A stretch of 64,000 nucleotides of DNA from Jeongeupia sp. USM3 (GTDB lineage Bacteria > Pseudomonadota > Gammaproteobacteria > Burkholderiales > Chitinibacteraceae), in assembly GCF_001808185.1 (NCBI RefSeq), contig NZ_CP017668.1, positions 1,612,001-1,676,000 on the forward strand, in the 5' to 3' direction. Shown in pieces: positions 49,117-58,375 of this stretch. The position numbers and the translations under genes were made by a program. The notes under the pieces were generated by a model that was not told the origin of the DNA, searched no databases, and worked only from the letters and a program-made list of their open reading frames with translations. How positions within the stretch are numbered: position 1 is the stretch's first letter; each line of letters starts with the position of its first letter.

Positions 49117-49914
49117 TCACGCCGGGTGTCCAGCCTCGTGCATCCGGCCGAGCGGCCCGAGCACCGCCTGCACACTGGAAGCGGTCGCCGCCAGCACCGC
49201 GTCGACCGCAACGCCGCGCAGCCCGGCGAGCTCGGCCGCGATCCGAGGCAGCTGATCCGGCGCATTGCGCCCGGGTGGCGGCCCGGCGAGCCAGGCTGGC
49301 GGGATGTCCGGCGCGTCGGTTTCGAGCACGATCGCGTCGAGCGGCAATTCGGCGGCGAGCCGGCGTATCCGTTGCGATCCGCTGTAGGTCATCGCGCCGC
49401 CGAAACCGAGCTTGAAGCCCAGCGCCATGAACGCTTCGGCCTGCTGGACGCTGCCGTTGAACGCATGGGCAATGCCGCCCCTGACCCGCCACTTGCGCAG
49501 GTACTTGAGCACCTGGTCCTGGCTGCGGCGGATGTGGACGATGACCGGCAGATCGAGATCGCGCGCCAGCCTGAGCTGCGCCTCGAACACGTCGACCTGC
49601 CGGACCGGATCGAGCCCCGGCACGTAGAAATCGAGGCCGATTTCGCCGACGGCGACGGCCGGCTCACGTACCAGCCAATCGGCGAGCAGCGCGAGGTGTT
49701 CGTCGCGATGCTCGGCGATGTAGAGCGGATGCAGCCCGTAGGCAACGGCGCAGCCGTAGCGTTCGCGCATCCGCCGCGTACCCTCGAACATCGCCGCGCC
49801 GACAGACGGCACCACCAGCTGCACAAGCCCCGCCGTGCCAGCCGCCGCGACGACCCGGTCGCGGTCGGTGTCGAACTCGGGCGCATCCAGGTGGCAATGA
49901 CTGTCGATCAGCAC
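49117..49914 (-). CDS. tatD: TatD-family metal-dependent hydrolase
   Basis: A 265-residue TIM-barrel hydrolase: DSHCHLDAPEF metal site at the N-terminus, YGLHPLYI, VGEIGLDFY, VIVHIRRS and ETDAPDIPP. Family members are Mg-dependent 3'-5' DNases or D-amino-acid/quality-control hydrolases. It is divergent from the TerC-family gene. Confidence 0.93.
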   Translation of the reverse strand: MLIDSHCHLDAPEFDTDRDRVVAAAGTAGLVQLVVPSVGAAMFEGTRRMRERYGCAVAYGLHPLYIAEHRDEHLALLADWLVREPAVAVGEIGLDFYVPGLDPVRQVDVFEAQLRLARDLDLPVIVHIRRSQDQVLKYLRKWRVRGGIAHAFNGSVQQAEAFMALGFKLGFGGAMTYSGSQRIRRLAAELPLDAIVLETDAPDIPPAWLAGPPPGRNAPDQLPRIAAELAGLRGVAVDAVLAATASSVQAVLGPLGRMHEAGHPA

Positions 49915-50007
49915 GGAACTCTCTCGAGCGTTTACTATCTGTGTCTAACTGGCGGCCGCGCTGTGCGGCCACTACATCAGAATAATGCCATACCGAACGG
50001 GGATCAT

Positions 50008-50955
50008 ATGGGCAGTGAATTATGGATTTGGGGCGTGTTCATCGGCGTGGTGCTGGCGCTGCTCGCCTTCGACCTCGGTTTTCTCAACCGCGGCAACAAT
50101 GAAATCAGCATCAAGAAGAGCCTGAAGCTCTCGGCGTTCTATATCGGCGCAGGCCTCCTGTTCGGCGCCTGGGTCTGGTCGTTCAAGGGCCCGCAGGCGG
50201 GGATGGACTACTTCACCGGCTTCCTGGTCGAGAAGTCGCTGTCGATGGACAACGTGTTCATCATCTCGCTGATCTTCACCAGCCTGGCGATTCCGCGCGA
50301 GTTGCAGCACCGGGTGCTGTTCTGGGGCATTCTCGGCGCCATCGTGATGCGCGCGGTGATGATCGGCCTCGGCGCGGCGCTGGTGCACCAGTTCAGCTGG
50401 ATCCTGCTGGTGTTCGGCGCCTTCCTGATCATCACCGGCATCAAGATGCTCGTGGCCAATGACGAAGATCCGGACATCGAGAACAACCGGATGTTCAAGT
50501 TCTTCAAGCGCCACCTGCGCATGGTGCCGACGCTGCAGGGCAGCCACTTCTTCGTCCGTGGCGAAACGATCGGCAAGACCGCCGGCTGGTGGGCGACGCC
50601 GCTGTTCCTGGCGCTGGTGATGGTCGAAGCGGCCGACCTCGTATTCGCGGTCGACAGCATCCCGGCAATCTTCGCGATTACGCAGGATCCGTTCATCGTC
50701 TACACGTCGAACATCTTCGCAATCCTCGGCCTGCGCGCGCTGTACTTCGCGCTGGCGGCGATGGTGCACCGCTTCCACTACCTCAAGTACGCGCTCGCGG
50801 TGGTGCTGGTGTTCATCGGTGCGAAGATCGGCCTCGTCTACATGGACGTCAAGATTCCGTCGGTACTGTCGCTGACGGTGACCTTCGGCCTGCTGCTCGC
50901 CGGCGTGCTGTACTCGCTGTACAAGACCCGCGGCGAACCGATACCCGAGAAATGA
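50008..50955 (+). CDS. TerC/Alx-family membrane protein
   Basis: A 315-residue protein with about nine membrane segments and TerC signatures VEKSLSMDNVFIISLIF and VMVEAADLVFAVDSIPAIFAIT, whose Asp residues line the metal path. E. coli Alx and other TerC proteins export Mn(II) or support metallation of secreted enzymes. A GGGGA ribosome site precedes the ATG. No known yybP-ykoY riboswitch structure was apparent in the 93 bases upstream. Confidence 0.93.
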   Translation: MGSELWIWGVFIGVVLALLAFDLGFLNRGNNEISIKKSLKLSAFYIGAGLLFGAWVWSFKGPQAGMDYFTGFLVEKSLSMDNVFIISLIFTSLAIPRELQHRVLFWGILGAIVMRAVMIGLGAALVHQFSWILLVFGAFLIITGIKMLVANDEDPDIENNRMFKFFKRHLRMVPTLQGSHFFVRGETIGKTAGWWATPLFLALVMVEAADLVFAVDSIPAIFAITQDPFIVYTSNIFAILGLRALYFALAAMVHRFHYLKYALAVVLVFIGAKIGLVYMDVKIPSVLSLTVTFGLLLAGVLYSLYKTRGEPIPEK

Positions 50956-50976
50956 TCGGGCATCTCCCCCGCAAGC

Positions 50977-51006
50977 AAAACGGCCCGTCGGGCCGTTTTG
51001 TTTTTT
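50977..51006. terminator. Bidirectional terminator between the two TerC-superfamily genes
   Basis: AAAACGGCCC / GGGCCGTTTT arms with a three-base loop, then a T run. Confidence 0.88.
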
Positions 51007-51013
51007 CCAGTGC

Positions 51014-52063
51014 TTACTTACGGTCGGCTTCGCGCCGGTTCAGCCACCACGAGTGGACCGCCGCCGCGACGATCAGCACCGCGGCCATCCCGCCGGTCAG
51101 CGCCTCGGGGACGTGGACGAGCGGCGCAATCAGCATCACCGCCGCCAGCGAGCCGATGGCCCAGAACGCGCCGTGCTCGAGGTAGCGCAGCGTCGACAGC
51201 GTGCCCTTCTCGACCAGTGCCAGCGTGAAGCTGCGGACGAACATCGCGCCGATGCCGAGGCCGATCGCGATCAGGAAGATGTTCTTGGTCAGCGCAAATG
51301 CGCCGAGCACGCCGTCGAACGAGAACGAGGCGTCGAGCAGTTCGAGATAGATGAAGCCGCCCCAGCCGGTCTTGGCGGCGGTGTTTTCGTCGCCAAGCAG
51401 CGCGCCAAGGCTTTCGACGATCGCGTAGATCACCACGCCCCACAGCCCGGCCGACAGGAAACGGTAAGCCTCGTGCTCGGGCAGCTCGCTCGCCAGCGCC
51501 AGCAGCACCGCCAGCGACAGGATCGCCGCGGCCATGTTCAACCGGCCGATGTGCGCCAGCCCGGCTTCGAGCGGCTTGATCCAGTGATCGCGCTTGTCGC
51601 GGTTCAGGAAGAACGCCCAGAACACCATCATCAGGAAGGCGCCGCCAAAGGCGGTGACCTCGATGTGCGCCGACGTCAGCGTTGCCGCGTAGTGGTCGGG
51701 GCGCATGATTGCCATCGTCAGCACATCGTTCGCCGGCCAGTGGCCGTTCATCGCCCATTCGTACAGCGAGATCGGCCCGGGCAGCGGCGATGCCTGCGCA
51801 ATCACGCCGACGATGACCAGCGGGAACAGCAGGCGCATGCCGAATACCGCGATCAGCATCCCCCAGACGAGGAAGCGGCGACGCCATTTTTCGTCCCAGT
51901 GCTTGAGGATCGAGGCGTTGACGACGGCGTTGTCGAACGACAGGCTGGTTTCGAGCAGTGCCAGGTTGAACGTGACCCAGAGCCCGACCCAGCCGCCGAT
52001 CAGCCAGGCCAGTACAAGGCCGATGGCGGTGACGATGAAGGAAGAATGGAAATAGCGCAGCAT
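51014..52063 (-). CDS. DUF475 (TerC-like) integral membrane protein
   Basis: A 349-residue polytopic protein. Conserved acidic motifs LALLETSLSFDNAVVNASIL and YLELLDASFSFDGVLGAFALT mirror the two half-sites of TerC, placing it in the same superfamily. Substrate unknown; cation export is a reasonable inference. The start MLRYFHSS was preferred; an ATG four codons upstream (52075) is also in frame and neither has a clear ribosome site. Convergent with the TerC gene. Confidence 0.85.
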   Translation of the reverse strand: MLRYFHSSFIVTAIGLVLAWLIGGWVGLWVTFNLALLETSLSFDNAVVNASILKHWDEKWRRRFLVWGMLIAVFGMRLLFPLVIVGVIAQASPLPGPISLYEWAMNGHWPANDVLTMAIMRPDHYAATLTSAHIEVTAFGGAFLMMVFWAFFLNRDKRDHWIKPLEAGLAHIGRLNMAAAILSLAVLLALASELPEHEAYRFLSAGLWGVVIYAIVESLGALLGDENTAAKTGWGGFIYLELLDASFSFDGVLGAFALTKNIFLIAIGLGIGAMFVRSFTLALVEKGTLSTLRYLEHGAFWAIGSLAAVMLIAPLVHVPEALTGGMAAVLIVAAAVHSWWLNRREADRK

Positions 52064-52231
52064 GACGCACAGCATAGTGGCAAAGCGCCATTATGCCCCC
52101 GAATCCGGCGTCCCTTCGCCGCCGCCAGCCGCGGCGCCCTGATCCAGCACAACGGCAGTGCAGACGGGCATGGTTCGTGTCAGGCAAAGTCTCTATACTT
52201 TTGGCTTTGCACAATAAGCACCTATCCCGAT

Positions 52232-52350
52232 GGGCGGGCGAGCCAAAGCAGTTGGCCGCCACCCGAAGCGCAGAAGCCGGAATGGACTGAAGTCCATGCG
52301 GATTCCGGGCATCGAACGGCGGCAGAATCGCAGGCACAGCCGTCCAGTGG
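52232..52350 (+). repeat. Dispersed intergenic repeat, copy B
   Basis: Begins GGGCGGGCGAGCCAAAGCAGTT, shared with copy A up to the AGTT (given in part), has CCCGAAGCGCAGAAGCCGG and the perfect hairpin ATGGAC-TGAA-GTCCAT, then TTCCGGGCATCG and CACAGCCG at the end. The second hairpin segment of copies A and C is deleted. It occupies the middle of the 324-base gap between the DUF475 and PIG-L genes. Confidence 0.72.
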
Positions 52351-52387
52351 GCCAGGTCCAAGCTGTTTCCCCCGAACGGAGCCCCGC

Positions 52388-53248
52388 ATGAGTCACGCTT
52401 ATCTCGATCTGGTTCAGGCGCACGACGCGCTGCTGCAAAAACAGGATGCCCCGCTGTTCGGCTCGCTGGAAGGCCTGAATCTGCCCGCCCGCACGGCGCC
52501 GGCCGCCGACGCGCCGGTCGTGATGATCTTCGCGCCGCACCCGGACGACGAATGCATCATCGGCGCGCTGCCGCTGCGCCTCGGCCGCGAAGCGGGTTTC
52601 CGCGTCGTCAACGTTGCGGTGACGCAGGGCTCGAACCTCAAGCGCCAGCCGGAGCGTTGGGTCGAGGTATCGAACGCGTGCGAGCTGCTCGGCTGGGAAC
52701 TGCAGGAAACCATCCCGGGCGGCCTGATGGGCGTATCGCCCAAGACCCGCAGCGACGACCCCGTGGCCTGGGCCGAAAAGGTCAACGTGCTCGCCGCACT
52801 GATCGAGAAATACCAGCCGGCCGTCTGTGTGTGCCCGCACGACAACGACTACCACTCGGCGCACATCGGCACCCACTATCTGGTCGTCGATGCATTGAAG
52901 CAGGCCGGCCACGCCTGCACGCTGGCGCAGAGCGAGTTCTGGCGCCAGATGGACGCACCGAACGCGCTGATCGCGACCGGCAACGCCGATACCGCCGACC
53001 TGATCGCCGCGCTGGCGTGCCATGTCGAGGAAGTGCGCCGCAACCCCTACCACCTGCGCCTGCCGGGCTGGATGGCCGACAACGTCCGGCGCGGTGCCGA
53101 GGTCTGCGGCGGCCAGGGTGCGGCTGCGCCGACGTTCTCGTTCGGTACCATCTACAAGGTCAGCAAGTTCGACGGCGGCAAGCTGCTCGAGAATCCGGCC
53201 AAGTACACCCTGGCCGAAGGCGACGACATCCGCGCACTGTTCGGCTGA
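52388..53248 (+). CDS. PIG-L/LmbE-family deacetylase
   Basis: A 286-residue Zn-dependent N-acetyl-sugar deacetylase-like protein. The catalytic motif is FAPHPDDECIIGAL (about residue 50), with the second metal site HDNDYHSAHIGTH. Substrates in the family include GlcNAc conjugates, GlcNAc-PI and antibiotic precursors; the present one cannot be read from sequence. It is single, with no sugar or thiol pathway genes adjacent. Confidence 0.88.
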   Translation: MSHAYLDLVQAHDALLQKQDAPLFGSLEGLNLPARTAPAADAPVVMIFAPHPDDECIIGALPLRLGREAGFRVVNVAVTQGSNLKRQPERWVEVSNACELLGWELQETIPGGLMGVSPKTRSDDPVAWAEKVNVLAALIEKYQPAVCVCPHDNDYHSAHIGTHYLVVDALKQAGHACTLAQSEFWRQMDAPNALIATGNADTADLIAALACHVEEVRRNPYHLRLPGWMADNVRRGAEVCGGQGAAAPTFSFGTIYKVSKFDGGKLLENPAKYTLAEGDDIRALFG

Positions 53249-53335
53249 ACCGGACTCGCACCGCGAACAGGCTGCCCCGGCAGCCTGTTTTGCTTTCGCC
53301 GCGCGGCCACTGTACCTGTCCGCGCGGCGCGCAAT

Positions 53336-53572
53336 GCCGATGGCAACGACCGCATCATCTACGACGAGCTGTGCAGGGGCATCTTCCTTGACGCCAGCCG
53401 CGCCGCGTACCGCGCTGAAATGGCCGCGCTAGCCGCACGCGGCGTTGGCGCGATCGTGCTCGGCTGTACCGAAATCGACCTGCTCGTCGGCGACGGCAAC
53501 AGCACACTGCCGCTGTTCGACACCGCCCTGATCTATGCCCATGCCGCGGCCGACTGGGCGCTGGCCACCTAG
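53336..53572 (+). pseudogene. C-terminal fragment of an aspartate/glutamate racemase
   Basis: 78 codons read ADGNDRIIYDELCRGIFLD, then YRAEMAALAARGVGAIVLGC and TEIDLLVGDGNSTLPLFDTA, matching the C-terminal third of RacX-type racemases, including the second catalytic Cys in LGCTEI. No upstream part with the first catalytic Cys and no start codon with a ribosome site exists. The final four bases overlap the 3' end of the exonuclease gene on the other strand. Confidence 0.78.
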
Positions 53573-54963
53573 AAGCGCAGCACCTGGCCGGCGCGGCGCT
53601 TGAGCTCGAACTGGATCAGTTTGTACGCGTCGAAATCGAAGTCGGCTGCGCACTGCAGCGTGTCGAGTTCGGCGGGGTCGTGGATCGTGCCGAGGTAACA
53701 CCAGCGGTCGATCACGTGGATCAGCGGCGACCACTCGGGCCCTTCGACCAGACCGACCGGCCCCGGGTGCGGCCACGGCGCGAAGCGGTGTTTTTCCAGC
53801 AGCGACATGAGCCGCGCGTTGTGCGTCGCCAGCGGCTCGCGGCCGATGCAGGCGCCGCGGCACTTCCCCTGCGGCTGGGCACTGCACGGCGTGCCGGTCC
53901 GCGGCTCGAGCCCCAACAGCTGCCGGCACAGGCCGGTGCCGTCGGCGAGTTTCTCGAGCAGCCGCTGTGCGTCGCGACGGGCGCGGAACGGTCCGAACAC
54001 GCGGTGCGGATCGACGTCGCCCGGCTCGGCCGGCTCGGCCAGATCGACGACCGCCGGCATCAGCGCGCCCTCCTGTTCGGCCAGACGCAGCACGCAAGCG
54101 CCGGCATTCTTCTTCGGGCGCGGGTTGTACGCGGGCTTGAGCGAGCGGATCAGCCTTGCCTCGTTCAGCATTGCGCCGAAGTCGCCTGCCGCTTCCTGCC
54201 AGTCGATGCGTGCCAGCCGCGCCAGCATTTCGAGTTCGCGCGGCTTGCGTGCATCGGCGGCGAAATGCTGCAGCACCCGCTTGCGGATGTTGTGGCTGCG
54301 CCCGACCAGCAAGGCGGCGCCGTCGGCGGCATAAAACGAGTAGCAGCCGCCGGTCTCGGGCAGCTCGTCGATCACCGCCGGGTCGAGGCCGGCCGGAATC
54401 CGCGGCTGGCGTAGCAGCTCGGCGATCGCCTGCTGTACCGACTCGGACGGATGTTCGCGCAGGACGACGTCGAGAAAGGCCGGCAGCAGCCGCGCATCGC
54501 TCAAGGCGCGATGGCGCTCGCCGTCGACCGTCAGGCCGTGCCTTGCGACGATCGCGTCGAGGCTGTGCTTGAACTCGTTCGGGTACAGCTTGCGCGACAG
54601 CTTGACCGTGCACAGTACCGGGGCCGAAAAACGCAGCCCGAGCCGGCCGAACTCGTGCTTCAGGAAGCCGTAGTCGAAGCGCGCGTTGTGGGCGACGAAC
54701 ACCCGGCCCTGCAGCTGCGGCAGCACGGTGTCGGCGAGCTCGGCAAAGGTCGGCGCACCGGCGACCATCGCGTCGTCGATACCGGTCAGCCGCTGGATGA
54801 ACGGCGGAATCGGCTGTTGCGGATTGACGAGGCTGGACCAGCTGCGCACACCGTCGTCGTCGACCTGGACGATGCCGATCTCGGTAATCCGGTCGCTGGC
54901 CGGCGTCGCGCCGGTGGTTTCGAGGTCGACAAAGACCAGGGGGGCGCTGTGGTAAGGGTTCAT
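53569..54963 (-). CDS. DnaQ-type exonuclease fused to a GIY-YIG nuclease domain
   Basis: A 464-residue protein. Residues 1-170 form a DEDDh exonuclease (VFVDLETTGATP, HNARFDYGFL, HRALSDARLL). Residues about 195-290 resemble the UvrC/Cho GIY-YIG module (LPETGGCYSFYAADGAALLVGRS; NEARLIRSLKPAYN), and the rest contains a Cys cluster (LCRQLLGLEPRTGTPCSAQP; KCRGACIGRE). A repair role, similar to Cho or UvrC, is likely. A GTG two codons upstream is an alternative start. Confidence 0.87.
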   Translation of the reverse strand: MNPYHSAPLVFVDLETTGATPASDRITEIGIVQVDDDGVRSWSSLVNPQQPIPPFIQRLTGIDDAMVAGAPTFAELADTVLPQLQGRVFVAHNARFDYGFLKHEFGRLGLRFSAPVLCTVKLSRKLYPNEFKHSLDAIVARHGLTVDGERHRALSDARLLPAFLDVVLREHPSESVQQAIAELLRQPRIPAGLDPAVIDELPETGGCYSFYAADGAALLVGRSHNIRKRVLQHFAADARKPRELEMLARLARIDWQEAAGDFGAMLNEARLIRSLKPAYNPRPKKNAGACVLRLAEQEGALMPAVVDLAEPAEPGDVDPHRVFGPFRARRDAQRLLEKLADGTGLCRQLLGLEPRTGTPCSAQPQGKCRGACIGREPLATHNARLMSLLEKHRFAPWPHPGPVGLVEGPEWSPLIHVIDRWCYLGTIHDPAELDTLQCAADFDFDAYKLIQFELKRRAGQVLRF

Positions 54964-54976
54964 GGCCACACGGGAT

Positions 54977-55915
54977 TCAGCGCTTCACGAAGTGGAAGCA
55001 CTGATGGATGCGCTTGTTGCGGAAATCCTCGGGTACCGACTCGGTCGAGATGTCCTCGCACAGCGGCACCAGCGCCTCGTCGAGCTTGAAGCGGCGCAGG
55101 TTGTTCGAGAAATACAGCACGCCGCCCGGATTGAGCAGGTCGAGCGCGGTTTCGACCAGATAGCGCTGGTCACGCTGGACGTCGAGGATGCCGGCCATTT
55201 TCTTCGAGTTCGAGAACGACGGCGGATCGCAGACGATCAGGTCGAACTTCTCGCCGGCGCGTTCGGCGTCGCCGAGCCATTGCAGCACGTCGGCGCGCAC
55301 CTGCGTGTGCGCCGGCGTATCGAGGCCATTGACTTCGAGGTTGCGCTTGGCCCATGCCAGATAGGTGTTCGACAGGTCGACCGACACCGTCTCGCTTGCG
55401 CCGCCGGCAGCAGCGTAGACCGAAAACGCACCGGTATAGCAAAAGAGGTTGAGCATCCGCTTGCCGGCCGATTCGGCCCGCACGCGCTTGCGCGTATTGC
55501 GGTGGTCGAGGAAAAGCCCGGTGTCGAGATAGGCGTCGAGGTTGACGATGAAACGCAATCCGTCCTCCTCGACAATGAACTCGTCCCCCTCGGCACCGGT
55601 CTTCTCGTACTGCGACTCGCCCTTCTGGCGCCGGCGCAGCTTGATCGCGATATCGTCCTCGGGAATGCCGAGCGCCTCGCCGGTCGCGTACCAGATCTCG
55701 GCAAGCCAGGCCTCGTGGTCCTCGTCGGTCTGTACCCAGCCGGTCTCGACCTCGGCCAGATGCACCCTGCCGGCGTACCAGTCGACGACGACCGGAAACT
55801 CGGGCACGTCGCGGTCGTACAGCCGGTAGCACTGGATGCCCTGGCGGCGGGCCCACTTGCCCCAGTGCTTGGCATTCTTGGCAAGGCGGTTCTTGTAGCT
55901 GGAAAGGTCGCTCAT
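54977..55915 (-). CDS. rlmK: 23S rRNA methyltransferase, RlmK type (stand-alone)
   Basis: A 312-residue SAM-dependent methyltransferase that matches the C-terminal half of E. coli RlmKL: NRLAKNAKHWGKWARRQGIQ, RQKGESQYEK, NLDAYLDTGLFLDHR, NLFCYTGAFSVYAAAGG, CDPPSFSNSKKM and NNLRRFKLDE. RlmK makes m7G2069 in 23S rRNA. The RlmL half is not fused here and is not in the window. The C-terminus is NKRIHQCFHFVKR. RlmI is a less likely alternative. Confidence 0.85.
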   Translation of the reverse strand: MSDLSSYKNRLAKNAKHWGKWARRQGIQCYRLYDRDVPEFPVVVDWYAGRVHLAEVETGWVQTDEDHEAWLAEIWYATGEALGIPEDDIAIKLRRRQKGESQYEKTGAEGDEFIVEEDGLRFIVNLDAYLDTGLFLDHRNTRKRVRAESAGKRMLNLFCYTGAFSVYAAAGGASETVSVDLSNTYLAWAKRNLEVNGLDTPAHTQVRADVLQWLGDAERAGEKFDLIVCDPPSFSNSKKMAGILDVQRDQRYLVETALDLLNPGGVLYFSNNLRRFKLDEALVPLCEDISTESVPEDFRNKRIHQCFHFVKR

Positions 55916-55981
55916 CGGACGGCAGGGGCGGAGGAATGTAAAGGCGCATTCTACCGGATGCGCCGACAATGCCGGACGTGC

Positions 55982-56006
55982 AAAAGGCGGCCAGAGGCCG
56001 CCTTTT
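55982..56006. terminator. Terminator after the Gly-rich small gene
   Basis: AAAAGGCGGCC / GGCCGCCTTTT, three-base loop, 23 bases beyond the stop of the gene at 56029. Confidence 0.8.
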
Positions 56007-56028
56007 CGTTGGGATGAGTCAACCGCGG

Positions 56029-56244
56029 CTACATGCCACCGCCTGCACCTGCCCCGCCGCTGCCACCGAAACCGCCACCGCTGTTGCTGCCCGGCCCGGC
56101 CTGCTTGTGCAGCCACTGGTTCTGGTCGAGGCCGGTACCATGGTCGCTGGTCGGAATATCGTTCGGCGCGGTCATTGCCGAGAACGCCGCCGCAGAAAAC
56201 AAGGTCGCGGCGACAACGGCGATCCACTTGCTGAGAGCACGCAT
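56029..56244 (-). CDS. Small exported Gly-rich hypothetical protein
   Basis: A 71-residue protein with a signal peptide (MRALSKWIAVVAATLFSAAAF) and a short mature part ending in a Gly-rich tail (SGGGFGGSGGAGAGGGM). A strong AGGAGG lies 10 bases before the ATG and a terminator follows, supporting a genuine gene. Similar small Gly-rich exported proteins exist in related bacteria, but no function is known. Confidence 0.65.
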   Translation of the reverse strand: MRALSKWIAVVAATLFSAAAFSAMTAPNDIPTSDHGTGLDQNQWLHKQAGPGSNSGGGFGGSGGAGAGGGM

Positions 56245-56522
56245 TGTTAACAGTCCTCCTCGTTGAGGTTCTGCTATGACTGCGGCATTCCCCGAAGAGT
56301 GCCTGCCCGCAATACAAGTTCGGACGGACGGCTTGCTGGCACGGTTCCGGCTTCACCCGCACTCGCCAGCCATCGTCGCCTTTCAGCGGCCAATATCGGC
56401 TAAAAATCGGCAAAAATGCGGTTACGCCATCAGTGCCTCGCCTTGACCTTCCAGTACAGCCCCGGCCCGGCATCGCACACCCGAATACCAGCCGTCAGGC
56501 CGGCAAGCATCGCAAGGCCGGT
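56245..56522. other. Intergenic region between the Gly-rich gene and coaD
   Basis: About 278 bases with no supported gene. It should hold the promoter of the Gly-rich gene; short direct repeats AATATCGGCTAAAAATCGGCAAAAATGCGG (described in pieces: TCGGC-TAAAAA-TCGGC-AAAAATGCGG) occur near 56392-56420. No known RNA structure identified. Confidence 0.5.
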
Positions 56523-57017
56523 TCAGCCCTGCGCCTGCCATTGCAGCAGACGCTCGAAAACCGCGGTCGGTACATACTGCCGCACCACGCCCTCCCAGCC
56601 CTTGGGGCCGACGAGACCCTTGACCATGGTCGAGCTGATCTCGGCGATTTCACGCGGCGGCATCAGGAACACGGTGTCGATATGCGGCGCCAGGTCGGCG
56701 TTGACGTAGCGCATCTTGCGCTCGAACTCATAGTCGGCCGCCTCGCGGATGCCGCGCAGTATGTAGTGCGCCCCTTCTTCGCGGGCGTAGTCGACGAGAA
56801 AGCGGTTCTCGAAGGTTTCGACCCGCAGGTTGGGCAGGTGCGCCGTCGTCTCGCGCAGCATCGCCAGCCGCTCGTCCTGCGAGAAGGTGTAGCGCTTGTC
56901 CGGATTCTCGCCGATCGCGATGATCATCTCGTCAAACAGCTGCACGCCGTGCTCGATCATCCACAGGTGGCCATTGGTCACCGGATCGAAACTGCCTGCA
57001 TATACGCCCCGCCGCAT
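56523..57017 (-). CDS. coaD: Phosphopantetheine adenylyltransferase
   Basis: A 164-residue nucleotidyltransferase of coenzyme A synthesis. N-terminal [19 protein letters not shown] has the TxGH motif; [12 protein letters not shown] and the SSTMVKGL element near the C-terminus are diagnostic. The start [10 protein letters not shown] is favoured by an AGGGG nine bases upstream; an ATG three codons earlier (57026) is also possible. Confidence 0.95.
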   Translation of the reverse strand: MRRGVYAGSFDPVTNGHLWMIEHGVQLFDEMIIAIGENPDKRYTFSQDERLAMLRETTAHLPNLRVETFENRFLVDYAREEGAHYILRGIREAADYEFERKMRYVNADLAPHIDTVFLMPPREIAEISSTMVKGLVGPKGWEGVVRQYVPTAVFERLLQWQAQG

Positions 57018-57168
57018 CGGCGTCATCCCCTGAATGGACCGTCAATGCCGTCACTATAACACCGGCCTTTGGCGGCAATGTTGCGCCGGGCAATACCCCG
57101 GCCTCGGCGGTTTGGCTGCCGACGGCGGCTTAATTTAAGATGGCCCGATCACCAACGAGGAGACCGCC

Positions 57169-58293
57169 GTGTTGCGCAAGTTTCTGCTGGGAGCCGCGCT
57201 CGTGCTGGCCCCGCTCGCCCACGCCGACATCGTCATCGGCCAGTCGGTGCCGACCACCGGCCTCGTCGCCGGCACCGGCAAGGCGCTGGCGCTCGGCGCC
57301 TCGCTGTATTTCTCGCGCGTCAACGCCAACGGCGGCATTCATGGCGAGCCGATCAACCACGTTGTCCGCGACGACGGCTACGATCCGCAACGCACCGTCG
57401 CCAATACCCGCGAGCTGATCGACAAGGAAGGCGCGCTGGCGCTGGTGTCGTACTACGGCACGGCAACGATGACCGAGCTCGAGAAAACCAAGGTGCTCGA
57501 CAACGCCGGCATTCCGCTCGTCGGCGTGCATTCCGGCGCCGATGCCCTGCGTACGCCCGGCAGCAGCCTGTTCGTTTTCCACACCCGCGCCAGCTACCGG
57601 CAGGAGATCGACCGCATCGTCAACCTGCTCGCCGGCAACCTCGGCGTCACCCGGATCGCCGTGGTCGCCCAGCAGGATGCCTACGGCCAGGCCGGCTACG
57701 GCGCACTGAAAGATGCGCTGGCCAAGCGCAAGCTGGCACTGGTCGGCGAGGCCTGGTACGACCGCAAGAGCGGCGATACCACCAAGGCCGCGAACGAACT
57801 GGCCAAACTCAATCCCGAGGCGGTGGTGCTGATCACCGTGTCCAGGCCGGCCGCAACCTTCGTCAAGCAGTTCCGCGCCGGCGGCGGCACCGCCCAGCTC
57901 TACGGGCTGTCGCCGATCCAGTTCGAGGAAGTGATTCAGGCCGTCGGCAAGAAGCAGGCGCACGGGTTGGCCATTTCCGAGGTCCTGCCGTATCCGCGCA
58001 ACGAGCAGCTGCGTTTCGTGCGCGAGTTCCAGCAGGACGCCGCCGCCGTGCTGCGCGACGGCAGCACGCCGTCGTACGCGGTGATGGAAGGCTATCTGTC
58101 GGCGCGGCTCGTCGTCGAGGCGCTCAAGCGCGCCGGCAAAAACCCGACCCGCTCGGCCGTCTACAACGCGCTGACCTCGCTCAAGCGCTACGACCTCGGC
58201 GGCTTCATCGTCGACTTCGGCGACAAGAAGCGCACCGGCAGCAACTTTGTCGAGCTGACGATGATCTCGCCGACCGGTACACTGACCCGCTGA
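57169..58293 (+). CDS. ABC transporter substrate-binding protein (LivK-like)
   Basis: A 374-residue periplasmic binding protein. GTG start with GAGGAG at seven bases; signal peptide LRKFLLGAALVLAPLAHA; then IVIGQSVPTTGLVAGTGKALALGA and a type I fold typical of branched-chain amino acid receptors. No permease or ATPase genes are adjacent, so it is an orphan receptor here. It may work with a transporter elsewhere or act as a sensor. Confidence 0.88.
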   Translation: MLRKFLLGAALVLAPLAHADIVIGQSVPTTGLVAGTGKALALGASLYFSRVNANGGIHGEPINHVVRDDGYDPQRTVANTRELIDKEGALALVSYYGTATMTELEKTKVLDNAGIPLVGVHSGADALRTPGSSLFVFHTRASYRQEIDRIVNLLAGNLGVTRIAVVAQQDAYGQAGYGALKDALAKRKLALVGEAWYDRKSGDTTKAANELAKLNPEAVVLITVSRPAATFVKQFRAGGGTAQLYGLSPIQFEEVIQAVGKKQAHGLAISEVLPYPRNEQLRFVREFQQDAAAVLRDGSTPSYAVMEGYLSARLVVEALKRAGKNPTRSAVYNALTSLKRYDLGGFIVDFGDKKRTGSNFVELTMISPTGTLTR

Positions 58294-58315
58294 TCGCTGC
58301 AATGACGATCCCGAC

Positions 58316-58337
58316 GATGCCCCGCCCGCGGGGCATC
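58316..58337 (+). terminator. Hairpin between the binding-protein gene and the DUF4870 gene
   Basis: GATGCCCC / GGGGCATC arms with a six-base loop. There is no T tract, so termination would be partial at best. Confidence 0.45.
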
Positions 58338-58375
58338 GCCGTTTGGAACGGCTTTTCGAACACAAGGAGACCGCC

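Noticed and set aside
49915..50007. Possible yybP-ykoY manganese riboswitch before the TerC-family gene
   Set aside because: The gap is only 93 bases and no characteristic paired loops are evident.
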